From positions 1 through 59,227 of the forward strand of contig CAIMRY010000042.1 in the NCBI GenBank assembly GCA_903843965.1: 59,227 bases of DNA. The letters run 5' to 3'. This DNA is from an uncultured delta proteobacterium (lineage in GTDB: Bacteria > Desulfobacterota > Desulfovibrionia > Desulfovibrionales > Desulfovibrionaceae). Below are positions 17,613 to 26,972 of this stretch, one piece after another (the first letter of the stretch is position 1; the number at the start of each line of letters is the position of its first letter). A program made the translations under genes and the position numbers. Below the pieces are notes generated by a model, which saw only the letters and a list, made by a program, of their open reading frames with translations, was not told where the DNA came from and did no database searches.

Positions 17613-18730
17613 CCGCCGTTGACAGCAACGCCACCGGCGCCGCCGGCGCCGCCGGCACCATCGACCGCCTTGTGGTCACCACCGGGGGCACCGGGGGGCA
17701 CATCTTCCCGGCCCTGGCCGTGGCTGCGGAGGTGCGCCGCCGCAGGCCCGGGGCCCAGGTGCTCTTCCTGGGCGGCAGCGGGCCCGAGGGCGACCTGGCG
17801 CGCAAGGCCGGGCTGGAGTTCCTTGCCCTGCCCGCCAGCGGCGTGCTGGGCAAAGGCGTGCAGAGCCTGCTGGCCGTGGCCTGGGTCAGCCGGGGCGTGA
17901 TTCTCTCCACGCGCGCGCTGCGGCGCTTCCAGCCCCAGGCGGTCATCGGCTTCGGCGGGTACGCGGGCTTCTGCCCGGTGCTGGCCGCCGCGCTGCTCGG
18001 CCTGCCCACGGCGGTGCACGAACAGAACTCCGTGCCCGGCGTGACCAACCGCACCCTGGGCAGGCTGGTCCGACGGGTCTTCGTGTCCTTTGACGACCGC
18101 CAGAAACTCTTTCCCCCTGCCAAGGTGCTGCACACCGGCAACCCCGTGCGCGCGGAGATCGCAAACGTGGACCGCACGCCCGGCAATGGCCGCAACCTGC
18201 TGGTGCTGGGCGGCAGCCAGGGCGCCAAGGCCCTGAGCGACCTGGTGGTCGCCGCCCTGCCGCAGCTTTTGGCCGCGCGGGTGAACATCCTGCACCAGGC
18301 GGGCCGGGCCGACGTGGAGCGCATCAAGGCCGCCTACCGCGCAGCCGGGGCCGATGACTCCTGCGTCCGGGGCTTTGTGGAGGACATGGCCGGGGCATAT
18401 GCCTGGGCCGATCTGGCCCTGTGCCGGGCCGGGGCCTCGACAATTTTCGAGCTGGCGGCCACAGGCACCCCTTCGGTGCTGGTGCCCTTCCCCTTTGCCG
18501 CGCACGACCACCAGCGCGTCAACGCCCGGTACCTGGAGTCCCTGGGCGGGGCCGTGCTGGCCGACCAGAAGGACCTGAGCGCAACACTGCTGGCGGACCT
18601 TGTGCTGGGGCTCCTGGGCGACGCCGCCCGGCTGGGCTCCATGGGCCGCGCGGCCAAAGACTTTGCCCGGCCCGACGCCGCCGCGCGGATCGCCGACGGC
18701 CTGGAAGAGCTCTGCCGCCAGGCGGCCTAG
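17609..18730 (+). CDS. murG: lipid II synthase MurG
   Basis: 373 residues from the ATG at 17609, which overlaps the ftsW stop. A short Ala/Gly-rich leader precedes the glycine loop TTGGTGGHIFPALAVA. The second glycine-rich element HEQNSVPG and the UDP-GlcNAc site (CRAGASTIFELAATGTP) are present. It transfers GlcNAc to lipid I on the inner face of the membrane. Confidence 0.96.
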   Translation: MTAVDSNATGAAGAAGTIDRLVVTTGGTGGHIFPALAVAAEVRRRRPGAQVLFLGGSGPEGDLARKAGLEFLALPASGVLGKGVQSLLAVAWVSRGVILSTRALRRFQPQAVIGFGGYAGFCPVLAAALLGLPTAVHEQNSVPGVTNRTLGRLVRRVFVSFDDRQKLFPPAKVLHTGNPVRAEIANVDRTPGNGRNLLVLGGSQGAKALSDLVVAALPQLLAARVNILHQAGRADVERIKAAYRAAGADDSCVRGFVEDMAGAYAWADLALCRAGASTIFELAATGTPSVLVPFPFAAHDHQRVNARYLESLGGAVLADQKDLSATLLADLVLGLLGDAARLGSMGRAAKDFARPDAAARIADGLEELCRQAA

Positions 18731-18733
18731 AGA

Positions 18734-18780
18734 ATGATGACAAGAGGATGAGGACACAAGGATGAGGACAAGAGGATGAC
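18734..18780 (+). repeat. short tandem repeats with Shine-Dalgarno-like cores before murC
   Basis: The murG-murC spacer is made of imperfect 11-15 bp copies of GATGACAAGAG / GATGAGGACAAGAG. Several copies contain an AAGAGG or AAGGATG core and an ATG, so ribosomes meet a run of near-initiation signals. The murC start at 18776 lies in the last copy. Confidence 0.6.
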
Positions 18781-20221
18781 AGAGACAACCAAGATCGCAG
18801 TCCCCGGCCGCAGCGCAAGCCCGGCCATGTACAGCCGCGTGTCCACCGTGCACATGGTGGGCATCGGCGGCGCGGGCATGAGCGGCATCGCCGAGGTGCT
18901 TTTGAACATGGGCTTCACCGTCACCGGCTCGGACATGGCCGCAGGCAGCGTGGTGCACCGCCTGAAAAAGCTCGGCGCGCAGGTGTTCATCGGCCACGGG
19001 GCCGAGAACGTGGGCAAGGCCGACGTGGTGGTCAAGTCCACGGCCATCCAGGACCAGAACCCGGAGCTGGTGCGCGCGCGCGAGCTGTCCATCCCCATCA
19101 TCCCCCGTGCGGAGATGCTGGCCGAGCTGATGCGCATGCGCACGGGCATCGCCGTGGCCGGAACCCACGGCAAGACCACCACCACCTCGCTTCTGGCGAC
19201 CATCTTCACCGAGGCGGGCCTGGACCCCACGGTGATCATCGGCGGGCGGCTGAACACATACGGCTCCAACGCGCGCCTGGGCGAAGGCGAGTTTTTGATC
19301 GCCGAGGCCGACGAGAGCGACGGCTCGTTTCTCTGCCTCGCGCCCATCATGACCGTGGTCACCAATGTGGACCGCGACCACATGGACTTTTACCCGAACA
19401 TGGAGGCCATCGACCGCGCCTTCACCACCTTCATGAACTCCATCCCCTTCTACGGGGTCAACGTGGTCTGCGGCGACGACCCGGGCGTGCAGCGCCTGCT
19501 GCCGCAGATCAAGCGCCCCTGCCTGACCTACGGCCTGGGGCCGAAGAACCGCCTACGCGGAACAATCATCGCCACCAGCCTGCGCAGCATCTTCGAGGTG
19601 AGCCTGGACAACGAGCCCTGGGGCCAGGTGACACTGGCGCACCCGGGCCTGCACAACGTGCTCAACTCGCTGGGGGCCATCGGCGTGGCCATTGAGGCCG
19701 GGCTGCCCAAGGACGCCATCCTGCAGGGCCTGGCCAACTTCGGAGGCGTGGGCCGCAGGTTCGAGCGCAAGGGCGAGCGCGGCGGCGTGCTCGTGGTCGA
19801 CGACTACGGCCACCACCCGGCGGAGATCAAGGCCACGCTGGAGACGGCCAAGGCCTGCTACCCGGACCGCAGGCTCGTGGTGGCCTTCCAGCCGCACCGC
19901 TTTTCCCGCACGCAGGCCCTGTTCGGCGAATTCTGCACCGTGTTCACCCAGGCCGACCTGCTGCTGTTGACCGAGATCTACCCGGCCAGCGAGGCCCCGA
20001 TCCCCGGCGTCAACGGCCTGTCCCTGGCCCAGGGCATCAAGCAGGTCAGCCAGACCAAGGTGCGCTTCTTCCCGGACTTTGCGGGCATGGAGCGCCAGTT
20101 GAAGGAGATTTTGCGCCCCGGCGACCTGTTCCTGACCCTGGGGGCCGGGAGCATCTGGAAGGTCGGCGAGGCCTGGCTGAACGAACCGGGAGACGGCGCA
20201 ACCATTTCAACCGAGGCGTAA
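18776..20221 (+). CDS. murC: UDP-MurNAc:L-alanine ligase MurC
   Basis: 481 residues. A short N-terminal tail precedes the UDP domain with [15 protein letters not shown]. The ATP loop GTHGKTT begins at residue 129, and EADESDGSF and VDDYGHHP are typical of MurC. It starts peptide-stem synthesis. The start ATG follows AAGAGG in a repeated spacer; murB begins 6 bp after the stop. Confidence 0.97.
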   Translation: MTETTKIAVPGRSASPAMYSRVSTVHMVGIGGAGMSGIAEVLLNMGFTVTGSDMAAGSVVHRLKKLGAQVFIGHGAENVGKADVVVKSTAIQDQNPELVRARELSIPIIPRAEMLAELMRMRTGIAVAGTHGKTTTTSLLATIFTEAGLDPTVIIGGRLNTYGSNARLGEGEFLIAEADESDGSFLCLAPIMTVVTNVDRDHMDFYPNMEAIDRAFTTFMNSIPFYGVNVVCGDDPGVQRLLPQIKRPCLTYGLGPKNRLRGTIIATSLRSIFEVSLDNEPWGQVTLAHPGLHNVLNSLGAIGVAIEAGLPKDAILQGLANFGGVGRRFERKGERGGVLVVDDYGHHPAEIKATLETAKACYPDRRLVVAFQPHRFSRTQALFGEFCTVFTQADLLLLTEIYPASEAPIPGVNGLSLAQGIKQVSQTKVRFFPDFAGMERQLKEILRPGDLFLTLGAGSIWKVGEAWLNEPGDGATISTEA

Positions 20222-20227
20222 ACGCAG

Positions 20228-21184
20228 ATGCCCCTGACCCTGACGCACGACGTGCTCCTGAAGGAGCGCACCACCCTCCGGCTGGGCGGCCCTGCCCTGG
20301 CCGAGGCCGTGGTCTCGTGCGAGGCCGGGCTGGACGAGCTGGCGAAGCTCTTGCACGGCCTGGGCGGACGGCCCCTGGCGCTGGGCGCGGGCAGCAACAT
20401 CCTGGCGACGGATGGGCCCCACGCCCTGGTGCTTGTGCGCGCGGCCAATAACGCCGCCCCGAGCTTCCACGCGCAGCCAAACGCAATGTCGCCCGAAGCG
20501 ACGCCCGGAGCGACGCCCGGAGCGACGCCCGACACGGTCATCGTCCGCGCGGGCGCGGGAATGGGCCTGCCCAGGCTGCTGGGCCATTGCCAGCGGGCTG
20601 GGCTGACCGGGCTGGAGGGCCTGACCGGCGTTCCGGGACGCGTCGGCGGCGGGGTGGCCATGAACGCGGGCTCGTACGGCGTGGAGCTGTGCCGGCTGCT
20701 CTCCCGGGTGCGCCTGTGGACCCCGGAGAGCGGGCTCGTCTGGCGCGATGCCCATGACTGCGCCTTCGGCTACCGGCGTTTCGACCCCCAACTCGGATCA
20801 GGCCTGGGCGCAGGCTTCTGGGTCGTCTGGGAGGCGGAGTTCGCCCTGCGCGCAGACGAAAGCCCTGCCGTGCGCAGGCGCATGGAGACGGCCTACGCCC
20901 GCAAGAAGGCCACCCAGCCCGTGACGGCCAGGAGCGCGGGCTGCGTGTTCAAGAACCCGGCGGGGCTGACCGCAGGGATGAGCGCCGGGCGGCTGCTGGA
21001 CGAGGTCGGCCTCAAGGGCAGACGCCTGGGCGGCATGTCTTTCTCGCCCCTGCACGCCAATTTTCTGATCAACGAGGGCGGCGGCACAGCGGCCGAGGCC
21101 TTGGAGCTTATGGAATATGGCCGGGCCATGGTCTTTGACCGCTTCAGCCTGAACCTCGAAACCGAAGTGAAGGTGCTCTCATGA
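20228..21184 (+). CDS. murB: UDP-N-acetylenolpyruvoylglucosamine reductase MurB
   Basis: 318 residues. The FAD domain begins with TLRLGGPALAEAVV and includes the loop TGVPGRVGGGVAMNAGSYG. ARSAGCVFKNP precedes the C-terminal part containing LHANFLINEGG. It makes UDP-MurNAc from the enolpyruvyl form with NADPH. A 12-bp unit repeated three times (20497-20532) inserts an (ATPG)n stretch near residue 92. The stop overlaps the ftsQ start. Confidence 0.95.
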   Translation: MPLTLTHDVLLKERTTLRLGGPALAEAVVSCEAGLDELAKLLHGLGGRPLALGAGSNILATDGPHALVLVRAANNAAPSFHAQPNAMSPEATPGATPGATPDTVIVRAGAGMGLPRLLGHCQRAGLTGLEGLTGVPGRVGGGVAMNAGSYGVELCRLLSRVRLWTPESGLVWRDAHDCAFGYRRFDPQLGSGLGAGFWVVWEAEFALRADESPAVRRRMETAYARKKATQPVTARSAGCVFKNPAGLTAGMSAGRLLDEVGLKGRRLGGMSFSPLHANFLINEGGGTAAEALELMEYGRAMVFDRFSLNLETEVKVLS

Positions 21185-22032
21185 TGCGTTCCAGCGGACT
21201 GCCGCGCAAGCCGCACGATGCGCGCAAGCCCACGGTGCGGCTGAACAGGCCGCGCAAGGACTTCGGCGGCGGGTTGGTCGGCATGGATACGGCCCTGGCC
21301 ATGAAAAACGCCATGGTCTTCTTCTTCGGCATCCTGGTGCTGGGCAGTCTCGGGGCCGCGCTGGTCTTCGGCTACCGCTACGTGACCACCACCCCGGCCC
21401 TGGGGCTGACCGAGATCACCATCACCGGGAACATGCGCCTGGCCTACGGGCAGGTGCTGGAGATAGCGGGCCTGCGCCTGGGTCAGAACAGCCTGGGCGT
21501 CAACGTGAGCCAGGTCGAGACCGCGCTGTCGCACAACCCCTGGGTGCAGTTCGTCACCGTGCGGCGCGAGCTGCCGGACAAGCTCTTCATCAACATGGTC
21601 GAGCGCCAGCCCTCGTTCTGGGTGCGCCAGGAAGGGCAGCTCTACTTCGCCGACGCCAAGGGCGCGATCATCACGCAGCTTGCCCCCGGCGACTCGGCCT
21701 CGCTGCCGCTTCTGGACATCGCGCCGGAGCTGGCCGACCAGCAGCCGGTGCTGGAGGCCATGGTGGCGCGCATGAATCAGCAGGACCTGCCCTTCGCCCT
21801 GGGGCAGATGGCCTGGGTGAAGTTCACGGACACAGGCCAGGTGGAGATCTACCTGGACGCCCTGCGCATCCGTGTGCGGGCGGATATTTCGAACTGGGAG
21901 ACGCACTTCAGACGCATCGAGACCGTCTGGCGCGACCTCAAGCTGCGCGGCGAGACCGGGCAGGTTGCGGCCATCGAGGCCAGCGGCGGCAAGGTGTGGG
22001 TGGAAAAGAGGCAGAAGCGCGGGGCTTCCTGA
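21181..22032 (+). CDS. ftsQ: cell division protein FtsQ
   Basis: 283 residues: a basic cytoplasmic tail (about 40 residues), one membrane helix (about 42-65), a POTRA domain (about 75-145, with ITITGNMRLAYGQVLEIAGL and NPWVQFVTVRRELPDKLFI) and an FtsQ-type periplasmic domain. FtsQ recruits FtsL/FtsB to the divisome. It lies between murB and ftsA as usual; no ddl gene is present here. Confidence 0.95.
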   Translation: MMRSSGLPRKPHDARKPTVRLNRPRKDFGGGLVGMDTALAMKNAMVFFFGILVLGSLGAALVFGYRYVTTTPALGLTEITITGNMRLAYGQVLEIAGLRLGQNSLGVNVSQVETALSHNPWVQFVTVRRELPDKLFINMVERQPSFWVRQEGQLYFADAKGAIITQLAPGDSASLPLLDIAPELADQQPVLEAMVARMNQQDLPFALGQMAWVKFTDTGQVEIYLDALRIRVRADISNWETHFRRIETVWRDLKLRGETGQVAAIEASGGKVWVEKRQKRGAS

Positions 22033-22086
22033 CAGAGAAGAAGAGGGAAGATCCGGCCCTTTGGCAGTTTGACACGGGAGGAATAC

Positions 22087-23325
22087 ATGGCCAAGAGCGA
22101 TATCATCGTCGGCCTGGACATTGGCACCACCAAGATTTGCGCCGTGGTGGGCGAGGCCAAGGACGACGGCGTGGTGGACATCATCGGCATCGGCACCAGC
22201 CCATCCACGGGCCTGCGCCGGGGCGTGGTGGTGAACATCGAACAGACAGTGCAATCCATCAAAAAAGCCCTGGAAGAGGCCGAGCTGATGGCCGGGTGCG
22301 AGATCCACTCGGTCTACGCGGGCATCGCGGGCAGCCACATCAAGGGCTTCAACAGCCACGGGGTCATCGCCGTCAAGGGCGGCGAGGTGACCCAGAAGGA
22401 TGTGGACCGCGTCATCGAGGCCGCCAAGGCCGTGGCCATTCCGTTGGACCGCGAGGTCATCCACACCCTGCCCCAGGAGTTCATCGTCGACGACCAGCGC
22501 GGCATAGCCGATCCATTGGGCATGGCCGGGGTGCGCCTGGAGGTGAAGGTGCACATCGTCACCGGCGCTGTCACCTCGGCCCAGAACATCGTGCGCTCGT
22601 GCCACCGCTCCGGGCTCGACGTGGCCGACATCGTGCTCGAATCGCTGGCCTCCAGCAAGGCCGTGCTCAGCGCCGAGGAGCGCGAGATCGGCGTGTGCCT
22701 GGTGGACCTGGGCGGCGGCACGACCGACATCGCCATCTTCTCCAAGGACTCCATCAAGCACACCGCCGTGCTGGCCCTGGGCGGAAACAACCTGACCAAC
22801 GACATCGCCTTTGGCCTGCGCACGCCCATGACCGCCGCCGAGAAGATCAAGATCGACCACGGCTGCGCCCTGGCCGAGCTGGTCACCATGGATGAGGCCA
22901 TCGAGGTGCCCAGCGTGGGCGGGCGCGAGTCCCGCGCCATGAGCAAACGCGTGCTGGCCGAGATCTGCGAGCCGAGGTGCGAGGAGATCCTGGCCCTGGT
23001 GGACCAGGAGCTCATCAAGAGCGGCTACAAGAACCAGATCGCCGCAGGCGTGGTTTTGACCGGCGGAACCTCGCTCATCTACGGCATGCAGGACCTGGCC
23101 GAGCAGGTTTTCGATCTGCCCGTGCGCATCGGCTACCCGGAGTTCGTGGGCGGCCTGCACGACATGGTCAACAGCCCCAAGTACGCAACCGCCGTGGGCC
23201 TTTTGCTCTTCGGGGCGGAAAACCGCGTGGTCAAAAGCGGCGGCGGGGATTTCCGCATCCGCGACGAGAACGTGTTCAACCGCATCCTCGGACGGATGAA
23301 GAAGTGGTTCGTGGACATCGCCTAG
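22087..23325 (+). CDS. ftsA: cell division protein FtsA
   Basis: 412 residues from the ATG at 22087, preceded by GGGAGG; a further upstream in-frame start at 22069 is less well placed. It is an actin-like ATPase with the phosphate 1 motif (VGLDIGTTKICAVVG), phosphate 2 (VDLGGGTTDIAIF) and adenosine motif (GVVLTGGTSLIYG). The C-terminus ends with RMKKWFVDIA, the amphipathic membrane-targeting helix that tethers FtsZ to the membrane. Confidence 0.96.
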   Translation: MAKSDIIVGLDIGTTKICAVVGEAKDDGVVDIIGIGTSPSTGLRRGVVVNIEQTVQSIKKALEEAELMAGCEIHSVYAGIAGSHIKGFNSHGVIAVKGGEVTQKDVDRVIEAAKAVAIPLDREVIHTLPQEFIVDDQRGIADPLGMAGVRLEVKVHIVTGAVTSAQNIVRSCHRSGLDVADIVLESLASSKAVLSAEEREIGVCLVDLGGGTTDIAIFSKDSIKHTAVLALGGNNLTNDIAFGLRTPMTAAEKIKIDHGCALAELVTMDEAIEVPSVGGRESRAMSKRVLAEICEPRCEEILALVDQELIKSGYKNQIAAGVVLTGGTSLIYGMQDLAEQVFDLPVRIGYPEFVGGLHDMVNSPKYATAVGLLLFGAENRVVKSGGGDFRIRDENVFNRILGRMKKWFVDIA

Positions 23326-23386
23326 GCGCGGTGTGCTCATAGGGGAAGGCTCAAGCATCCAGCACAGAGTGAGGGAGGAGGACATC

Positions 23387-24643
23387 ATGGCACATTTTCA
23401 GTTCGACAGCGACATGAGCGCTAAAATCAAGGTCATCGGCTGCGGCGGCGGCGGCGGCAACGCCATCAACAACATGATCCGGTCAAAGCTCACCGGCGTG
23501 AGCTTCATCGCCGCCAACACCGACGCCCAGGACATCGGAAAGTCCCTGGCCGACCACACCATCCAGCTGGGCGGCAAGCTGACCAAGGGCCTGGGCGCCG
23601 GGGCCAACCCCGAGGTGGGCCGCAACGCCGCCCTGGAAAGCATCGACCAGATCCGCGAGCTCTTGGCCAATACCGACATGGTCTTCATCACCGCAGGCAT
23701 GGGCGGCGGCACCGGCACCGGCGCAGCCCCGGTCATCGCCCAGGCCGCGCGCGAGGCCGGGTCCTTGACCGTGGCCGTGGTCACCAAGCCCTTCTACTTT
23801 GAGGGCAAGCGCCGCATGGACCAGGCCGAGAAGGGCATAGCCGAGCTCAAGCAGGTGGTGGACTCCATCATCACCATCCCCAACGACCGCCTGCTGCAGA
23901 TGGCGGCCAAGAAAACCTGCTTCGCCGACATGCTGCAAAAGGCCGACGATGTGCTGTTCTACGCGGTCAAGGGCATTTCCGACCTGATCACCGTGCACGG
24001 CCTGATCAACCTGGACTTCGCGGACGTGAAGGCCATCATGACCGGCTCGGGCATGGCGCTCATGGGCACCGGCATCGCCTCCGGCGAGAGCCGCGCCACC
24101 GAGGCCGCGCTCAAGGCCATCTCCAGCCCGCTGCTGGAGGGGGTGTCCATCTCCGGGGCGCGCGGGGTTTTGTACAACATCACCGCCGGACCTGACCTGG
24201 GCGCGGAGGAGATCAAGGACGTCTCCGACCTGATCCACAAGGAGGCGCACGAGCAGGCCAACATCGTCTTCGGCGTGGTGGCCGACGACACCCTGGGCGA
24301 CGAGCTCTGCGTCACGGTCATCGCCACCAGCATCGAGCCGCGCGAAACCGCGCCCAAGCAGGACACCCTGGGCGGCAGGCCCATCTTGACCCCGATGCAG
24401 GCCTCGCTGCGTCCTGGCCGACGCAACGCCGTGAGCAACGTCATCGCCGGAAACAACCGCGATGTCCCGGCCTTTGTGCGCTTCAGCGCAGCCAACCCGG
24501 CCAACCCGGCCAGCCCGGTCGACGGCCAGGCCAAGCACCCCCGCGCGGCCCTGCGGGCCATGGGCGCGCCCGGCGAAGAGGACTACGTGTACGAGGACGA
24601 GGAAATGGACACCCCGGCCTACATCCGCAAGAACGCGGACTAG
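23387..24643 (+). CDS. ftsZ: cell division GTPase FtsZ
   Basis: 418 residues from the ATG at 23387, with GGGAGGAGG upstream; an in-frame start at 23333 would add an unconserved leader. The tubulin signature GGGTGTGAAP lies near residues 105-114. A linker with NPANPASP-type repeats (24495-24520) leads to the C-terminal peptide DTPAYIRK, which binds FtsA. The next gene starts 8 bp later. Confidence 0.97.
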   Translation: MAHFQFDSDMSAKIKVIGCGGGGGNAINNMIRSKLTGVSFIAANTDAQDIGKSLADHTIQLGGKLTKGLGAGANPEVGRNAALESIDQIRELLANTDMVFITAGMGGGTGTGAAPVIAQAAREAGSLTVAVVTKPFYFEGKRRMDQAEKGIAELKQVVDSIITIPNDRLLQMAAKKTCFADMLQKADDVLFYAVKGISDLITVHGLINLDFADVKAIMTGSGMALMGTGIASGESRATEAALKAISSPLLEGVSISGARGVLYNITAGPDLGAEEIKDVSDLIHKEAHEQANIVFGVVADDTLGDELCVTVIATSIEPRETAPKQDTLGGRPILTPMQASLRPGRRNAVSNVIAGNNRDVPAFVRFSAANPANPASPVDGQAKHPRAALRAMGAPGEEDYVYEDEEMDTPAYIRKNAD

Positions 24644-24651
24644 GAGCGCCC

Positions 24652-26355
24652 ATGGGACGCGGTTCCGGGACGCGGGAGCCCCGCCAGCGCAGGCGCGGAC
24701 CCGAAGACCGTCCCGGAAGGCCCGCGCCCGCGCCCCCGGACCACGGCGGCCGTCTCCCCGCGGCCCTGGTGATCCCCGGCGACGAGGGCATGGGCCTCTC
24801 GGCCCTGGGCTGGCAGGCGGTGTACCGGCTGCTGGCCGACAGGGCGGAGTTCGCGGTGGAGCGCTTCTTCCTGGGCAAGGGTTTTGCCGCGCCCATCTCG
24901 GCGGACAGCCGGAAGGACTTGAGCTTCTTCCCCTTGCTGGCGGCAAGCGTCTCCTTTGAGGAGGACTTCCTCCCCTTCCTCAGGGCGCTTGCCGCTGCGG
25001 GCGTTCCACCAACCCGGGCGCAGCGCCCGGACTATCCGCTGGTGCTCGTGGGCGGGCCCATCGCCTTTCTCAATCCCGCACCGCTGGCCCCCCTGGCCGA
25101 CGCCTTTTTCGTGGGCGAGGCCGAGGCCGGGCTGGTGGACTTCTGCCTGAGGCTCAAGCAGGCCGTGTTCGACGGCGTGGGCAAGCAGGATTTCCTTCAT
25201 TCCGTCAAGGACATGCCCGGCATCTACGTGCCGGGACTGAGCGCAACCCCGGTGCGCCGCGTGGTGGACATAAGCCCGGAGGGCTGCGGCCTGCTGTGCG
25301 CCCCGGCTTGGTCCTGCTTCACCGGGGCGCAGGCGGCCTTCCCGGACTCGCTTTTGCTGGAGGTGAACCGGGGCTGCCCCCACGCCTGCCGCTTCTGCGC
25401 CGCCGGGTTCGTGTACCGGCCGCCGCGCCACGCGCGCATCGAAGCCCTGCAGGCAATTGTGGAGCGCGAAGCGCCGCCCAAGGTGGGCCTGGTGGGCACG
25501 GCGCTGACCGACTGGCCGGATCTCTTGCCCTTTCTGCGCTGGCTGGCCGCGCGCAAGACCAAGTTCTCCCTGTCGTCGCTGAGGGCCGACGGGCTGACCG
25601 AGGAGCTGCTCGGCTTCCTGCGCGAGTGTGGCATCCGCACCGTGACCCTGGCCCTGGAGGGCGCAAGCGAGCGCCTGCGCCAGGCGGCCAACAAGAAGCT
25701 CGACGCCGAGGTCTTCCTGGCCGCCGTGGAGCGCGCCGCGCGCCTGGGGGTCAACCACCTGCGGGTCTACCTGATCCTGGGCTGGCCCTGGGAGGGCCCA
25801 CAGGACTACGACGAGCTGGAGGGCTTCCTGGGCCGCATCTGCGCCGCCCGCGACCAGGGCCACGGCAAGAAGACAAGCGAGTTCATGCGCATCACCCTGG
25901 GCGCAAGCTCGCTGGTGCCCAAGCCCTGGACCCCCATGCAGTGGGCGCCCATGGCCTCGGAGCAGGCGCTTTTGGCCGGGCAGAAACGCCTGCGCGACAT
26001 GACCAAACACCTGCGCGGCGTGGCCCTGCAGGTGGATGCGCCGTTCCAGGCCCGGCTCCAGGGCGTGCTCTCGCGCGGGGGGGAGGAGGCCTTTGAGCTG
26101 GTGCGGCTGGCCGCAGAGCACGGCGGCTGGAAAAAGGCCATGGCCCTCTGGGCCGACCAGGCCAGCGCCATCCTGGACCGCCAGCGCGACGAGCACGAAG
26201 TTTTCCCCTGGGAGGTCATCGACACCGGCGTGTCCCGCGCCAGCCTGTGGCGTGAGTGGACCAGGGCCGCGCGCGCGCTGCCCACCCAGAGCTGCCCCAA
26301 GGGCGGCTGCGAGGGTTGCGGCCTGTGCGGCATGGACGCCTGGCTGAAGCCGTAG
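24652..26355 (+). CDS. B12-binding-type radical SAM protein downstream of ftsZ
   Basis: 567 residues. An Arg/Pro-rich leader of about 35 residues comes before a cobalamin-binding-like domain. The radical SAM motif is C242-x3-C246-x2-C249 (CPHACRFC), followed by a typical core. The last 25 residues hold a Cys group (CPKGGCEGCGLCG) closely resembling that of the TIGR03960 protein at 2532, but no DUF2344 follows. The reaction is unknown. AGGAG overlaps the ftsZ stop, so the gene is probably co-transcribed and coupled with ftsZ. Confidence 0.85.
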   Translation: MGRGSGTREPRQRRRGPEDRPGRPAPAPPDHGGRLPAALVIPGDEGMGLSALGWQAVYRLLADRAEFAVERFFLGKGFAAPISADSRKDLSFFPLLAASVSFEEDFLPFLRALAAAGVPPTRAQRPDYPLVLVGGPIAFLNPAPLAPLADAFFVGEAEAGLVDFCLRLKQAVFDGVGKQDFLHSVKDMPGIYVPGLSATPVRRVVDISPEGCGLLCAPAWSCFTGAQAAFPDSLLLEVNRGCPHACRFCAAGFVYRPPRHARIEALQAIVEREAPPKVGLVGTALTDWPDLLPFLRWLAARKTKFSLSSLRADGLTEELLGFLRECGIRTVTLALEGASERLRQAANKKLDAEVFLAAVERAARLGVNHLRVYLILGWPWEGPQDYDELEGFLGRICAARDQGHGKKTSEFMRITLGASSLVPKPWTPMQWAPMASEQALLAGQKRLRDMTKHLRGVALQVDAPFQARLQGVLSRGGEEAFELVRLAAEHGGWKKAMALWADQASAILDRQRDEHEVFPWEVIDTGVSRASLWREWTRAARALPTQSCPKGGCEGCGLCGMDAWLKP

Positions 26356-26438
26356 CGCACGGTCTCGCGGCTGCGGACCGGAGCGGTCTGTACGCCCCTC
26401 AGCTGAATTCCCACCTCAGCCGAAACCACTCGGCGCGT

Positions 26439-26819
26439 TCAAAGCGAATGGCGCGTGTGAAACACCCGGCGCGCCCGATGCGGACGACCCGCAGCCCTTT
26501 GCGGCAGCCGAGACATGCGCACGGCGCAACCGCTTCCTCCGGTCATGACCGCAGCACTGGCCGACAGACGGCGCTCCGCCCCGGCTGCGCCGCAGGCCGG
26601 GCAGGCCATCCGGGCTTCGTCCGCTGGGGTGAACGCACGCTCTTCGAACACTCTTCCGCACTTTCCGCAAGCGTGCTCGTTGGTGGACAGGGCTGGCTTC
26701 CTTGGTTGATCCTCAGCGCGGAGGGGTATCAAACCGGACGGGCTGGCGCGGTGGCGGCCCCCTTCTTGTGCAGGCCCTGCGCACAAACATATGTGCAACG
26801 TGTGTGCAGCTCCATGCAC
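26439..26819 (-). CDS. possible FmdB-like zinc-ribbon ORF or remnant
   Basis: A 126-residue frame with two CxxC knuckles (CGKCGRVFEE and CPACGAAG, about 20 residues apart), resembling the FmdB zinc-ribbon family. The normal short N-terminus (M-P-x-Y-E-Y) is missing and the remaining frame looks unconserved, so this may be a decayed gene or one using a non-standard start near the first knuckle. Confidence is low. Confidence 0.35.
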   Translation of the reverse strand: MHGAAHTLHICLCAGPAQEGGRHRASPSGLIPLRAEDQPRKPALSTNEHACGKCGRVFEERAFTPADEARMACPACGAAGAERRLSASAAVMTGGSGCAVRMSRLPQRAAGRPHRARRVFHTRHSL

Positions 26820-26821
26820 AA
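26766..26821. promoter_or_regulatory. two inverted repeats upstream of the sigma-54 promoter, candidate activator sites
   Basis: TTGTGC-N9-GCACAA (26766-26786) and TGTGC-N8-GCACA (26803-26820) share the same half-site. They lie about 50-105 bp before the -24 element, the correct range for an enhancer-binding activator such as the ZraR-like regulator encoded at 29831. Confidence 0.55.
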
Positions 26822-26872
26822 GGCATACGCACCAGTTGACTCAACATGCTGAAATCACAATGTTTCAAACTT

Positions 26873-26886
26873 GGCACGGCGCATGC
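26873..26886 (+). promoter_or_regulatory. sigma-54 promoter of the zraP-like gene
   Basis: TGGCACG begins at 26872 with GG at 26873-26874, and GC follows at 26885-26886 after exactly 10 bp, the invariant -24/-12 spacing. A ribosome binding site (GAGGAG) and the start codon lie about 85 bp downstream. E. coli zraP is also sigma-54 dependent and activated by ZraR. Confidence 0.75.
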
Positions 26887-26972
26887 TTATTAGGGAACAA
26901 CACCGCGCGAAACACCGCCCGGAAAGGTTCGCTCACCTCCAGTAGAGCACAACACACATTGAGGAGATTCCC

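Noticed and set aside
24640-26196. 518-codon minus-strand frame opposite the second radical SAM gene
   Set aside because: Shadow of a high-GC gene, with no start signal or domain.
26256-26852. 198-codon plus-strand frame after the second radical SAM gene
   Set aside because: It starts inside the radical SAM gene in another frame and has no family signal; the opposite strand has the better zinc-ribbon candidate.
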